Source of the DNA: Pelagibacteraceae bacterium AG-426-E17
GTDB lineage: Bacteria > Pseudomonadota > Alphaproteobacteria > Pelagibacterales > Pelagibacteraceae
Direction of reading: 5' to 3'
Length of the DNA stretch: 64,000 nucleotides
Assembly (NCBI GenBank): GCA_003210095.1
Contig: QCNP01000001.1
Coordinates: forward strand, 294,001-358,000
Part shown: one piece after another, positions 28,447 to 37,559 of the stretch
Position numbering within the stretch: position 1 is the first letter of the stretch
Layout: each line of letters starts with the position of its first letter
The notes under the pieces: model-generated
Told to the model about the DNA's origin: nothing
What the model saw: only the letters and a program-made list of their open reading frames with translations
Database searches by the model: none
Position numbers and translations under genes: made by a program

Positions 28447-28965
28447 TTAGAAGCTTTTAAGAAAATTAAACATATAACTATTTGCCCCAGGATTTTTTTC
28501 CCCTAAACTAGCGTTGGATATATGGTTATACGAAAAACCAAATTCAGTGTTTGGTGATAAATCTAAAGATAATTGCACTTCGCTTTTAAACTCAACTAAA
28601 TGACCTAAATCTTTCCCATCACCTTTTTCATAAAAACCAGGTGCAAAACTTGGCGTTAAGTTGATTTTACCTAACGTATATTCTGCTTGTACTCCAGTAT
28701 AAAGGTAAGTTGCATTGTCGGCTGTAAACATAAAACCTGTAACTGGTTTAATTGTTCCTAAAAAGCTATCTCTAAACAGATCATTATTTTTATGTTGAAA
28801 ACCTAAAACTTGTGATTTTTTTCCATCATCGCTGAAGTCAAACATTCCTGTATAAATGTTATAATTATGTCCACTTTCAATTACTTTTTTTTCCTCAGAC
28901 ATTACTGAGTTCGTAGTCAAGAATAAAGAAATGAACAAAGTAATTATTAAATATGTTTTTTTCAT
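28447..28965 (-). CDS. PagL-like lipid A deacylase / acyloxyacyl hydrolase family
   Basis: 172 residues: an N-terminal Sec signal peptide (about residues 1-23) then a small beta-barrel-like protein. The family signature NHISNASLGEKNPG is at residues 147-160. By analogy with Pseudomonas PagL (His126, Ser128, Glu140), His148 and Ser150 are present, but the residue 14 after the His is Asn162, not Glu. It would be an outer-membrane lipid A 3-O-deacylase if active. It overlaps ccmH by 4 bases. Confidence 0.82.
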   Translation of the reverse strand: MKKTYLIITLFISLFLTTNSVMSEEKKVIESGHNYNIYTGMFDFSDDGKKSQVLGFQHKNNDLFRDSFLGTIKPVTGFMFTADNATYLYTGVQAEYTLGKINLTPSFAPGFYEKGDGKDLGHLVEFKSEVQLSLDLSPNTEFGFSYNHISNASLGEKNPGANSYMFNFLKSF

Positions 28966-29363
28966 TTTTTAAAATTTTTTTTACTGTTATATATTTTAAA
29001 ATATATTATTGCACCACCAAATAAAAAAAACAATAATGGTATAAACCACAATAAAAAGGTTGTTTTTGAGTATCCTGGATCATACGAAATCCATTGACCA
29101 TATTTTTTGATTAACAAATCGTAAATTTCATTTTCAGTTAAGCCAGCTTCAATTTTTTCTTGTATAAAAATTTTCATACTTAAAGCAAAATCAGAATTTG
29201 AGTCATAAACTGATTGGCCTTGACAAATCAAACATCTTAAATTTTTTGATATATTATTTACATTTAAAGAATCGTCAGAAAAATTGTTTTGTGGAATCAG
29301 AATTATTACTAATATGATCAATAAGTATAATATCTTATTTTTTGATAATTGAATTAATTTCAT
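28962..29363 (-). CDS. ccmH: Cytochrome c maturation protein CcmH
   Basis: 133 residues: signal peptide, the redox motif LRCLICQGQSVYDSNSD near residues 42-58 (the CxxC is a hallmark of CcmH), a three-helix domain, and one C-terminal membrane helix. It keeps apocytochrome c reduced for heme attachment. Short form without a fused CcmI domain. Overlaps the ccmG end by 29 bases and the PagL-like gene by 4. Confidence 0.95.
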   Translation of the reverse strand: MKLIQLSKNKILYLLIILVIILIPQNNFSDDSLNVNNISKNLRCLICQGQSVYDSNSDFALSMKIFIQEKIEAGLTENEIYDLLIKKYGQWISYDPGYSKTTFLLWFIPLLFFLFGGAIIYFKIYNSKKNFKK

Positions 29364-29883
29364 TTAAATGATTATTATTTATTGGGCCAATTATTTTTAA
29401 TAAAATTTTTTTATTTTTATTAATTAAAAAAGTCTCGGGAACTCCATAAGCACCTAAGATTATAGAGGTTGTTCCATTTGCGTCTACCAAATTATAATTA
29501 AAAGGATTTCCAAACTTATTTAAAAATGATTTTGCGTTTTTATTTCTGTCTTTGTAGTTGACACCAATAATTTGTAAATTATCAAAATTACTTAAAGATA
29601 TTAAAAAACTATTTTCTTTTTCACAAGGCACACACCATGATGCCCAAATATTTACTATTGAAAAATCTTTTTTTTCTAACAATTGCTTTATACTTAATTT
29701 TTCATTTGTGAATAATTCAGGCAAACTAAAATCTTCTATATAGTAATCTTTATTGTCATTTAATTTTGGAAAATAAACGTTTTCATTTTTAAGTGCTTTA
29801 TTAAAAATAAAAAATGAAATCAGTAAAATTACTAACAAAATTAAACTAAATATAATTTTTTTTTGTTTTATCAAATATTGCAA
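29335..29883 (-). CDS. ccmG: Cytochrome c maturation thioredoxin CcmG/DsbE
   Basis: Membrane-anchored periplasmic thioredoxin with WASWCVPCEKE as its CxxC site, and the conserved cis-Pro in GAYGVPETFLI. About 182 residues. The frame is open 12 bases further upstream to a TTG at 29895, but a GGAGG lies 5 bases before the TTG at 29883, so I prefer that start. Either way the start lies inside the 3' end of ccmF. Non-ATG start, so it should be verified. Confidence 0.88.
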   Translation of the reverse strand: MQYLIKQKKIIFSLILLVILLISFFIFNKALKNENVYFPKLNDNKDYYIEDFSLPELFTNEKLSIKQLLEKKDFSIVNIWASWCVPCEKENSFLISLSNFDNLQIIGVNYKDRNKNAKSFLNKFGNPFNYNLVDANGTTSIILGAYGVPETFLINKNKKILLKIIGPINNNHLNEINSIIKK

Positions 29884-31729
29884 ACACACCTCCAAATATA
29901 ATAATTAATGTTGAAATCCAAATCCATATCATAAAGGGTTTATTTTGATATCTTACATTAAATATGTTTTCATCCTTAATCAGATTAATAGTTATAAATC
30001 GATCTTTTAAAAAAGTAGTTTTAATAGCAGCTTCACTTGTGGCTATCACTGGTTGATTATAAATTCTAATCTCTGGTTTTAATTTTATAGTTTCATTTTT
30101 ATTATTAGTTATTTCAAATAAACCTTGTATAGAGTCGTAATTATTTTTTTTTACTGTTGTTACATTCTTAAAAAAGATTTTTTCATTATTAAGATTGAAA
30201 CTTTCTCCAACATTTAAATTTTTAATTACCTCTGTTGAGCTAAAGCTATTTACTAATATTGAGATCATTAGCATCGCAAAACCTAAATGGGAAAAACTTT
30301 GCGCTAGGTTACTTTTTTTAATCACAAAGTTTTCTAAACTTTTAAATGCTAAATAGAATAAAGCTAAAAAAAGTATATACAGAAGTATATTTTTTTCATT
30401 CAAGAAAATCACAGTTATTAAAGAAGCTGCTAAAGTAAGAAATAAATAAACTATATATTTTATTTTGAATTTAAAATTAGTTTTGATCCATTGCATACTT
30501 GGCCCAATAGACATAAATAAAAAAAAAGGTAACAAGAAAGGTAAAATAAGTTTATTATAAAATGGCGGGCCAACAGATATTTTTTCTGATGATATCACGT
30601 CTAAAAATATTGGATATATAGTTCCAACAAGAATGACAGTTAAAAAATAAATAATAAACCAATTATTAATTAATACCGATGTTTCTTTGCTCAATAAAAA
30701 TATCTCTTTTTTAATTTCAGGATTCTTGTTCTCAAATAAAAAGAAAATAATAAAAGATATAAATATTAAGACAAACAAAAATATTAAAATGTAAATGCCT
30801 CTAGTAGGATCGTTAGCAAAAGTATGCACTGAGTTTAAAATGCCAGATCTTACCAAAAAAGTTCCTGTGATACTCAGCATAAATGTAATTAAACTTAAAA
30901 TAATTGTCCAATTTTTAAGAATATTTCTTTTTTCTAATGTAACGACGCAATGGAGTAAAGCAGTCAAACTCAACCATGGCATCAGAGAGATATTCTCCAC
31001 TGGATCCCAAAACCAAAATCCTCCCCAACCTAACTCGTAGTAAGCCCATATAGACCCTAACAAAATTCCGCCAGTTAAAAAAATCCAAGATAAAAAAGTC
31101 CAAAATTTTAAATTTTTAGCCCACTCATTATTGACATATCCATTAATCATTGCAGATAAAGCAGAGGCAAAAACTATGGAAGTGCCTACGTATCCAACAT
31201 ACAATATTGGGGGATGAATACCCAATGCAGGATCTTGTAAAATAGGATTTAGTCCTAGACCTTCACTAGGTACTGGAAAAATTAAATTAAACGGGCTTGA
31301 TGTTTTTAAAACAAATATAAAAAATCCTATTGTTATTATTTGATGAAATAAAATGGTGTGTAATCTAAAATTTTTAGGTTCATTTTTAGACTTAATTGCG
31401 AAAAATAGTACAAAACTTGTTAAAACTAATAACCATAGTAATAAACTACCCTCATGATTACCCCATACTCCAGTAATTTTATAAAATAATGGTTTAGTAG
31501 AATGTGAGTTATTATAAACAGTTTCATTACTAAAATCAGATACAAGAAATGCAAATATCAAAAAGGAAAAAGCAAAAATTACAGAGCAGAATTGAAAAAA
31601 AATCAGTTTTAGAATTTTTTTATCTATACGGACTAAATTATTATTTACATCTAAAAGTGAAAACAAAAAAATTAGTAAAGAAAAAGATAAACCAAGAAAT
31701 AAAGATATAAACCCGATTTGTGATATCAT
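29846..31729 (-). CDS. ccmF: Cytochrome c heme lyase subunit CcmF
   Basis: 627 residues, about 14-15 membrane helices. The heme-handling WWD domain is seen as GWGGFWFWDPVENISLMPWL near residues 233-252, and GVWGNHEGSLLLW near residue 90 is also typical. Couples heme to apocytochrome c with CcmH. It follows ccmE by 2 bases and overlaps ccmG. Confidence 0.97.
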   Translation of the reverse strand: MISQIGFISLFLGLSFSLLIFLFSLLDVNNNLVRIDKKILKLIFFQFCSVIFAFSFLIFAFLVSDFSNETVYNNSHSTKPLFYKITGVWGNHEGSLLLWLLVLTSFVLFFAIKSKNEPKNFRLHTILFHQIITIGFFIFVLKTSSPFNLIFPVPSEGLGLNPILQDPALGIHPPILYVGYVGTSIVFASALSAMINGYVNNEWAKNLKFWTFLSWIFLTGGILLGSIWAYYELGWGGFWFWDPVENISLMPWLSLTALLHCVVTLEKRNILKNWTIILSLITFMLSITGTFLVRSGILNSVHTFANDPTRGIYILIFLFVLIFISFIIFFLFENKNPEIKKEIFLLSKETSVLINNWFIIYFLTVILVGTIYPIFLDVISSEKISVGPPFYNKLILPFLLPFFLFMSIGPSMQWIKTNFKFKIKYIVYLFLTLAASLITVIFLNEKNILLYILFLALFYLAFKSLENFVIKKSNLAQSFSHLGFAMLMISILVNSFSSTEVIKNLNVGESFNLNNEKIFFKNVTTVKKNNYDSIQGLFEITNNKNETIKLKPEIRIYNQPVIATSEAAIKTTFLKDRFITINLIKDENIFNVRYQNKPFMIWIWISTLIIIFGGVFAIFDKTKKNYI

Positions 31730-31731
31730 TT

Positions 31732-32148
31732 TTAATTCCCCAGTGACTTACTAACTTCGGGCGGCATATAATTTTCATCATGTTTTGCTAATATTTTATC
31801 AGCAACAAAAAAATTTTGGTCTTTTAAAAATCCTTCTGCCACAACCCCTTTTTCTTCTTGAAATAAATTAGGCACACTTCCAGAAAAAGTTACTGCTAAA
31901 TCATTTTTAAAATCAGTAATGATAAATGAAATACTTTCTTTTTCAAAATTAATCGAGTCTTTTTTAACCATTCCTCCTACTCTAATTTTTTTTTTATCAA
32001 TATCAGAAAGTTTTTTAATTTCTGTTGGAGATTTAAAGTACACAATATTATCATCAAGAAGTTTTAAAATTATATAAACACTTAGAATTAAAGTAATAAA
32101 TACAGAGGAAATAAAAATAATTCTTAGTTTGACTTTTTTTCCGTACAT
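31732..32148 (-). CDS. ccmE: Cytochrome c maturation heme chaperone CcmE
   Basis: 138 residues. N-terminal membrane anchor (about residues 8-28), then an OB-fold domain with [28 protein letters not shown], and the heme-binding His in [12 protein letters not shown] near residue 122. The HDENY motif is diagnostic. Confidence 0.97.
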   Translation of the reverse strand: MYGKKVKLRIIFISSVFITLILSVYIILKLLDDNIVYFKSPTEIKKLSDIDKKKIRVGGMVKKDSINFEKESISFIITDFKNDLAVTFSGSVPNLFQEEKGVVAEGFLKDQNFFVADKILAKHDENYMPPEVSKSLGN

Positions 32149-32156
32149 AAATCTTT

Positions 32157-32390
32157 TTAGATTTTATGAACTATAGTATTTTTTGCGAATATTTTATTTA
32201 AAGGTTGTTTTTCAGCCAATACTGTTTGAGTGCTATTCAGCTTGCTAAATTTCTTTGCAAATTTGTTACTTTCTTTAATTAATTGTTTTTTAGTTATTAA
32301 AAACAACACAAAAAAATTGAAAAAAGTGAAAATAAACGATGACCATACAAAAAGTCCATAACCGTTCATTAAAATAAGTTCTTTAATCAT
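32157..32390 (-). CDS. ccmD: Heme exporter protein CcmD
   Basis: 77 residues with one membrane helix and a basic tail, located between ccmC and ccmE as usual. The [15 protein letters not shown] segment matches the short CcmD consensus. CcmD helps release holo-CcmE from CcmC. The first seven residues may not be translated: a second ATG at MNGYGL is the more typical CcmD start. It overlaps ccmC by 4 bases with the start given. Confidence 0.85.
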   Translation of the reverse strand: MIKELILMNGYGLFVWSSFIFTFFNFFVLFLITKKQLIKESNKFAKKFSKLNSTQTVLAEKQPLNKIFAKNTIVHKI

Positions 32391-33094
32391 AATCTGTTTA
32401 AGCCTTTATTTTTTAGTTTTATCAATTCTGTATTATATTTCATCAAAAAAATTAACACTGAGAATAGAGCAAATGACGCAGTCATTAAAAATAATGGTGT
32501 CAGCATTGAAGAGTGAATTGCGCTTCCAGATAATATTTTAATAGAGGATGGCTGGTGAAGTGTCGCCCACCAATTAACTGAATATTTTATGATTGGAACA
32601 TTTATAACGCCTATTAAAGCTAAACATGATGAGATATTAATTGCTTTTTGTTTATCAAAGATACGCCATGATAATAAATAGAGACTGTAGAATAAAAATA
32701 GGACCAACATGGAAGTAATTCTTGGGTCCCATGCCCACCACGTACCCCAAGTTGGTTTGCCCCAAATAGATCCCGTAACCAATGCAATTAAATTAAAGAT
32801 AAATCCAGATGGAGCCAAACTTTTAGCAATAATTACAAAATTTTTGTTTTTAAAAATTAATATTCCTAAAGACAAAATAGCAATTATTGAAAAAATACTT
32901 AAAGATATCCATGCTGCAGGAACGTGCACATACATAATTCTCACTGCATCACTTTGTAAATAATCTGATGGTGACAAAATTAGTGCTTCAAATAAACCTA
33001 GCGTCAAACATATTATAAATAAAATTATTATTATTTTTTTGAAAGTAGGTGATGTAATAATATTTTTATTTTTTTCTATTAGTTTAAAAAGCAT
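32387..33094 (-). CDS. ccmC: Heme exporter protein CcmC
   Basis: 235 residues, six membrane helices. The WWD tryptophan-rich motif WGTWWAWDPRITSML is near residue 125, and flanking heme-ligand His residues (MYVHVPAAW and TLHQPSS) are present. Loads heme onto CcmE. First gene of the ccmCDEFGH run. ccmA and ccmB, normally beside it, are not in the window. Confidence 0.97.
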   Translation of the reverse strand: MLFKLIEKNKNIITSPTFKKIIIILFIICLTLGLFEALILSPSDYLQSDAVRIMYVHVPAAWISLSIFSIIAILSLGILIFKNKNFVIIAKSLAPSGFIFNLIALVTGSIWGKPTWGTWWAWDPRITSMLVLFLFYSLYLLSWRIFDKQKAINISSCLALIGVINVPIIKYSVNWWATLHQPSSIKILSGSAIHSSMLTPLFLMTASFALFSVLIFLMKYNTELIKLKNKGLNRL

Positions 33095-33133
33095 GAAATA
33101 TTATTATATTATTTTTTTTTAAATTGAAAATTA

Positions 33134-33192
33134 ACTGATCAAGAATGTTGAGGGAGATAATTTTAAGGGAAACGTTAACATCCTTGATCAGT
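33134..33192. other. Long inverted repeat between ccmC and hspQ
   Basis: ACTGATCAAGAATGTT (33134-33149) faces AACATCCTTGATCAGT (33177-33192): 16-base arms with one mismatch that can pair as G-U, enclosing a 27-base loop. It lies after the hspQ stop and before ccmC in the largest intergenic gap outside the ffh leader. On the minus strand only a weak T-rich run follows, so it may be a poor terminator for hspQ, a small RNA or a protein-binding site. Confidence 0.7.
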
Positions 33193-33257
33193 AAAATCAT
33201 ATATATTGGAACGATTTGTCTAAGTTTTGAAATAATTGTGGTTAAAAAGTGACTAAA

Positions 33258-33578
33258 TCAATTAGAGGGTTTAAAGTATGTTGAGCCTTTTTTACCTGAG
33301 AAAATTTCGTTCAACATAGGGTGTTTTATAGGGTCTCCTGAATAATCTTTTATAAGATTTTGCTCAGAAACATAAGCCTCGTAAGTAATATCGTCATTTT
33401 CTGCAAGTAAGTGATAAAAAGGTTGATCTTTTCTAGGTCGCACGTTTTTAGGTATAGACTCGTACCATTCCTCTGAATTATTAAATTCAAAATCTACATC
33501 GTAAATAACACCTCTAAAATCAAAATGTTTGTGTCTAACGACATCACCTATTGAAAATTTTGCTTTTTGAATAGTCAC
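33258..33578 (-). CDS. hspQ: Heat shock protein HspQ (hemimethylated-DNA-binding YccV family)
   Basis: 106 residues, normal length. Family segments: KFSIGDVVRHKHFDFRGVIYDVD at the N-terminus, RPRKDQPFYHLLAEND near residue 50, and YEAYVSEQNLI near residue 70. In enterobacteria HspQ modulates Lon specificity. Divergent from ispZ with 77 bases between. Confidence 0.93.
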   Translation of the reverse strand: MTIQKAKFSIGDVVRHKHFDFRGVIYDVDFEFNNSEEWYESIPKNVRPRKDQPFYHLLAENDDITYEAYVSEQNLIKDYSGDPIKHPMLNEIFSGKKGSTYFKPSN

Positions 33579-33655
33579 TAATTAAATATGTGTATTCTTA
33601 TTAAAAAATCAATAAAAAAAATATTAAATTTTTACATATCTGATAGAATTAACCT

Positions 33656-34207
33656 GTGAATAAGTCATTAATTAAATTCATTACTGATTTTGGACCATTA
33701 ATAATATTTTTTAGTTTTTATTATAAAAGTGGAAAAAACCTGCAAGTAGCAATACCACCCTTAATTATTGCGACAATAATCTCTGTAATTATAGTATGGC
33801 TGTTAGAAAAAAAAATACCGTTTGTACCTCTTTTAGGAGGTATTTTGATAACTTTTTTTGGTGGTTTAACAATTTATTTTAAAGACCCTATTTTTATATA
33901 CATGAAACCAACAATAATTAACATCATTTTTGCGTTTGCACTATACTTTGGTAAATATTTTACATCAGAACCAATTTTAAAAAAAATTCTAGGTAAAACT
34001 ATGCCATTAAATGATCAGGGATGGCATAAACTTAATGTAAGATGGATGTTTTTTTTCATTTTTTTAGCAATTCTGAATGAGTTTGTATGGAGAACGCAAT
34101 CAGAAGAATTTTGGGTAAATTTTAAAGTTTGGGGGATGTTACCAATTACAATTATATTTACTGCATTTCAAATTCCTTTAATAAATAAATATAAGATAAA
34201 TGAATAG
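33656..34207 (+). CDS. yciB: Inner membrane-spanning protein YciB (septation protein IspZ family)
   Basis: 183 residues, five membrane helices, GTG start. Typical segments are TDFGPLIIFF at the N-terminus, KDPIFIYMKPTIIN near residue 80 and the C-terminal NEFVWRTQSEEFWVNFKVWG. Involved in cell-envelope maintenance and septation in other bacteria. It overlaps the DUF2794 gene by 8 bases, as in many alphaproteobacteria. Confidence 0.95.
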   Translation: MNKSLIKFITDFGPLIIFFSFYYKSGKNLQVAIPPLIIATIISVIIVWLLEKKIPFVPLLGGILITFFGGLTIYFKDPIFIYMKPTIINIIFAFALYFGKYFTSEPILKKILGKTMPLNDQGWHKLNVRWMFFFIFLAILNEFVWRTQSEEFWVNFKVWGMLPITIIFTAFQIPLINKYKINE

Positions 34208-34550
34208 AAATTTAAAACTTATAGTAGATAATTCTTTTAAAAAAAAAGAAAATAAATTTTTTTTTGAAAAAAAAGAATTAAAAAATATATTAGATCTATA
34301 TGCTAAAATGGTCTCCAAGGGTACATGGAAAGACTATGGGCTGAACATTTCTTCGAAAAAAGTAAGTTTCAGTGTATTCAAAAACTCTACTGAAAATGCA
34401 ATTTATAACATTACTAAAAATTTTAAACCTTCAAATAAAAATTTAAAATATTTAATCACAGATAATAGAAATCGGATTATCAAAAATTCTGAAGATTTAA
34501 ATAAGCTCTTAAAAGATATTGATTGGAAAAAAAGTAATTATCTTCTTTGA
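34200..34550 (+). CDS. DUF2794 family protein
   Basis: 116 residues. The FEKKELKNILDLYAKMVSKG, WKDYGLN, and VSFSVFKNSTENAIYNITK blocks match my memory of alphaproteobacterial DUF2794. Soluble, with no signal peptide. Function unknown. Its last 13 bases overlap the end of the convergent YccA-family gene. Confidence 0.85.
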   Translation: MNRNLKLIVDNSFKKKENKFFFEKKELKNILDLYAKMVSKGTWKDYGLNISSKKVSFSVFKNSTENAIYNITKNFKPSNKNLKYLITDNRNRIIKNSEDLNKLLKDIDWKKSNYLL

Positions 34551-35293
34551 CCGAAGAGCCTTAACAACATGATAAATAAATTTATAAAGTCTAGATAAAG
34601 TGTTAAAGCGCCCATTATTGCTTTTTTACCCGAAATTTCAATTGTATCACTTGCAGAATACATATTTTTAATTTTCTGCGTATCATAAGCAGTCAGACCT
34701 ACAAAAATCAAAACGCCTAAGATTGAAATTACAAAATACATCATTGGAGATTTTAAAAATATATTTACTAAAGAGGCAATAATTATACCAATTAATCCCA
34801 TCATTAAAAATGAGCCAAGCTTGGTTAAATCTCTTTTTGTTGTGTAACCATAAATACTCATTGCTCCAAAGGTTGCTGATGTAATAAAAAATACCCGTGC
34901 AACGCTTACTCCTGTGAAAACTAAAAGTATCCAAGATAATGATAATCCCATTAAAGCAGCAAAAATCCAAAAAACAGTTTGTGCTTTAGCTACTGACATT
35001 TTGTTAATTCCAAAACTCATGTAAAAAACGACTCCTAATGGAGCTAGCATAATCACCCATTTCAAACCTGAGTTAAAAATAGCTTTTCCATAATCTGTTA
35101 AAGCAATTATTTGGCCAGATGCGCTAACTTCTGCTGACATCTTAAATGATAATAGTGAAATTATTCCAGTTAATAATACTCCAGTTGCCATGTAATTATA
35201 GACCTTGAGCATATAAGATCTTAAGCCCGCATCCCAAACTACATTTTTTTTAACACTTGTTGCTTCGAATATATTTTGTCTGTTAAAATCCAT
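34538..35293 (-). CDS. Bax inhibitor-1 / YccA family membrane protein
   Basis: 251 residues with seven predicted membrane helices. It starts with a short cytoplasmic segment. The LRSYMLKVYNYMATGVLLTG and GLTAYDTQKIKNMY segments, the latter near residue 205, are typical of the YccA/TMBIM group, whose bacterial members interact with FtsH or act as ion-permeable proteins. It converges with DUF2794 (13-base overlap). Confidence 0.93.
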   Translation of the reverse strand: MDFNRQNIFEATSVKKNVVWDAGLRSYMLKVYNYMATGVLLTGIISLLSFKMSAEVSASGQIIALTDYGKAIFNSGLKWVIMLAPLGVVFYMSFGINKMSVAKAQTVFWIFAALMGLSLSWILLVFTGVSVARVFFITSATFGAMSIYGYTTKRDLTKLGSFLMMGLIGIIIASLVNIFLKSPMMYFVISILGVLIFVGLTAYDTQKIKNMYSASDTIEISGKKAIMGALTLYLDFINLFIMLLRLFGQRR

Positions 35294-35359
35294 GATATTA
35301 ATATAATTATTTTAAGCTGATATTCAATGGTCAAAACTGACAAAGATTATTAGAAATTT

Positions 35360-36397
35360 ATGAATTTTAAAAAATTGGGCAATACAGACTTAGATGTTAG
35401 TACAATTTGTCTCGGTACTATGACTTGGGGTGAACAAAATTCAAAAAAAGACGCGTTCGATCAGATGGATTATGCTTTAGAGAACGATGTAAATTTTTGG
35501 GATACAGCTGAAATTTATGCAATACCACCTAAAGAAAGCACATATGGAAAAACTGAGGAAATAATAGGTGATTGGTTCACTAAAACAAAAAAGAGAGATA
35601 AAGTCATACTTGCAACGAAGATATCTGGACCTGGACCGAGTTGGATTCGAGGTGGAGGTAATCAATATGATGAAAAAAATTTAAATGAGGCTGTAAACAA
35701 TAGCCTTAAAAGATTAAAGACAGATTATATCGACTTGTATCAATTACATTGGCCAGAGCGAAAAACTAACTTTTTTGGAAGATTAGGTTACGAACATAAA
35801 GATAGTAATGATTGGAATAAATTTGAGGATATTCTTAATGCCTTAGATAAAATAATTAAAACTGGTAAAATTAGGTACATTGGTCTTTCTAATGAAACAG
35901 CATGGGGATTATCCAAATTTTTAGAAATTTCTAAACTCAAAAAGCTTCCTAGAATGATGTCTGTTCAAAATCCATATAGTCTATTAAATAGATCTTACGA
36001 AGTCGGCTTAGCAGAAATTTCTGTAAGAGAAAAAAGTGGTCTTTTAGCTTATTCGCCTTTGGCATTTGGTTATTTAACTGGAAAATACAGAAATGGGGAA
36101 TTACCAAAAAATTCTAGAATGCAATTATTTGGAGACAAATTCTCTAGATATAAAACAGAAAATGGTCAACTAGCTATTGAAAAGTACTTTAAAATTGCTG
36201 AAAGATATAATTTAGATTTATCCCAGTTGAGTTTGAAATTCTGTGAACTTCAACCTTTTATAACTAGTGTTATAATTGGAGCGACAACTATGGAGCAGTT
36301 GAAAACTGACATAGAAAGTGTAAATATAAATCTTAATAGTGAGATAATTGATGAAATAAATGAGGTACAAAAAATATATCCAAATCCATGTCCATAA
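35360..36397 (+). CDS. Aldo/keto reductase (Tas-like)
   Basis: 345 residues. The catalytic tetrad is visible: Asp and Tyr in FWDTAEIYAIP (residues ~50-60), Lys in ILATKISG near residue 88, and His in LYQLHWPE near residue 129. The NADP site near the C-terminus is IIGATTMEQL. The PPKESTYGKTEEIIGDW segment puts it close to E. coli Tas. Substrate unknown. It heads a tight plus-strand run and overlaps the IalB-like gene by 10 bases. Confidence 0.92.
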   Translation: MNFKKLGNTDLDVSTICLGTMTWGEQNSKKDAFDQMDYALENDVNFWDTAEIYAIPPKESTYGKTEEIIGDWFTKTKKRDKVILATKISGPGPSWIRGGGNQYDEKNLNEAVNNSLKRLKTDYIDLYQLHWPERKTNFFGRLGYEHKDSNDWNKFEDILNALDKIIKTGKIRYIGLSNETAWGLSKFLEISKLKKLPRMMSVQNPYSLLNRSYEVGLAEISVREKSGLLAYSPLAFGYLTGKYRNGELPKNSRMQLFGDKFSRYKTENGQLAIEKYFKIAERYNLDLSQLSLKFCELQPFITSVIIGATTMEQLKTDIESVNINLNSEIIDEINEVQKIYPNPCP

Positions 36398-36894
36398 TTA
36401 AAAATACAATAATTCTGCTAATTCTTGTAATGAATTTTACGTCATTGCATGCTCAAGAAATAAAAAAAATTGGTAAATTCAAAGATTGGGAAACGATAGT
36501 AGTGACTGATGACTCTGCTAAATTGTGCTTCGCTCAATCTAAACCAGTTTTACAATCCCCAAAAAATAATTTAAGGGACGCAAGACTATTTATAAGTTTT
36601 AGACCAGCAGAAAAAATTGCAGATGAGGTAAGCATTACATCTGGCTATGAATACAATGTTCAAAATACTATTTTTGCTAAATCAGGTAAAAATAAAATCA
36701 AATTTGATATTTCCAAAGATAATTTTGCCTGGATCGCTAACAATAAAATTGAAAAAAAAATGATTAGCGTAATGAAGAAAGGCTCAAGAATTATGATAAC
36801 TGGTTACAATAAATCTGGATCACAAACAATCGATCACTACTCACTAATGGGTTTCACAAAGGCATATAATAGCGCAAAAAAAAATTGTAGCTAA
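36388..36894 (+). CDS. Invasion-associated locus B (IalB) family exported protein
   Basis: 168 residues, Sec signal peptide about residues 1-22 (ending LHAQ). The mature part has the IalB pattern: KFKDWETI near the start, a Cys in KLCFAQSKP, RDARLFISFRPAE, DEVSITSGYEY, and a C-terminal SLMGFTKAYNSAKKNC with a second Cys, likely disulfide-bonded. Widespread in alphaproteobacteria; the pathogen-derived name says nothing on function here. TAATG overlap with the next gene. Confidence 0.87.
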   Translation: MSIIKNTIILLILVMNFTSLHAQEIKKIGKFKDWETIVVTDDSAKLCFAQSKPVLQSPKNNLRDARLFISFRPAEKIADEVSITSGYEYNVQNTIFAKSGKNKIKFDISKDNFAWIANNKIEKKMISVMKKGSRIMITGYNKSGSQTIDHYSLMGFTKAYNSAKKNCS

Positions 36895-37559
36895 TGAATA
36901 AGCAAAACAGTTTTAATTATATTTGGCCTACGTTATTTGGAAGTTTCTTTAATCCAGAACATAAAAAAATAAAAGAACAATTAATTACTTATTTTGAAGA
37001 GTACAAAAAAAATAATCCAATAGGTAGAAAAAGTGGAGAAAATTTAAGACTTTACGAGAGTAAATACGACCTACATAGACAAAATAATGAAGTAATTCAA
37101 AATGTTTTTAAAAATTTTATAGTAAAAAGTTTTTTTGAAACTGCAAAAGAGGCAAATAAAAACTATTTAAATCAATTTAAAGATTCTCAGTTAGGTGTAA
37201 CCATAACTGATGCTTGGTTCATACATTATGAAAAAGGAGGATTTGTTGCTCCTCATGCCCATGGTGATTGCAGTTGGTGTTGTGTTTATTATGTACAACT
37301 AGGAGAAGATGCATCTAGAAAAAACGGCGGAACCTATTTTCAAAAACCTTATCCTGCAAGATCAACATTTGACTTTGGTGCTTTTTATAACAAAGAAACT
37401 TCAATAGATATGCATCCTGAAGAAGGCAAGATGTTAATTTGGCCAAGTCATCTTATGCATGGATCCTATCCCTATGATGGAAAAAACGATAGAATTATAA
37501 TTTCTGCTAATGCTCAAGTTTCTGTAATGCAAAACGGCAAACCTATAAGATCAATTTAA
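36894..37559 (+). CDS. Putative 2OG-Fe(II) oxygenase
   Basis: 221 residues. Iron-ligand pattern of the double-stranded beta-helix: [15 protein letters not shown] near residues 121-135, then [30 protein letters not shown] near residue 180 with the distal His and the 2-oxoglutarate Arg. It fits the TIGR02466-type group of uncharacterised oxygenases common in marine bacteria and phages. The start and end both overlap neighbours by one base, so it is translated between the IalB-like gene and argG. Confidence 0.85.
   Translation: MNKQNSFNYIWPTLFGSFFNPEHKKIKEQLITYFEEYKKNNPIGRKSGENLRLYESKYDLHRQNNEVIQNVFKNFIVKSFFETAKEANKNYLNQFKDSQLGVTITDAWFIHYEKGGFVAPHAHGDCSWCCVYYVQLGEDASRKNGGTYFQKPYPARSTFDFGAFYNKETSIDMHPEEGKMLIWPSHLMHGSYPYDGKNDRIIISANAQVSVMQNGKPIRSI

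Noticed and set aside
33134..33192. Considered as the end of an insertion sequence or an attachment site.
   Set aside because: No transposase, no flanking direct repeat and no foreign genes nearby.
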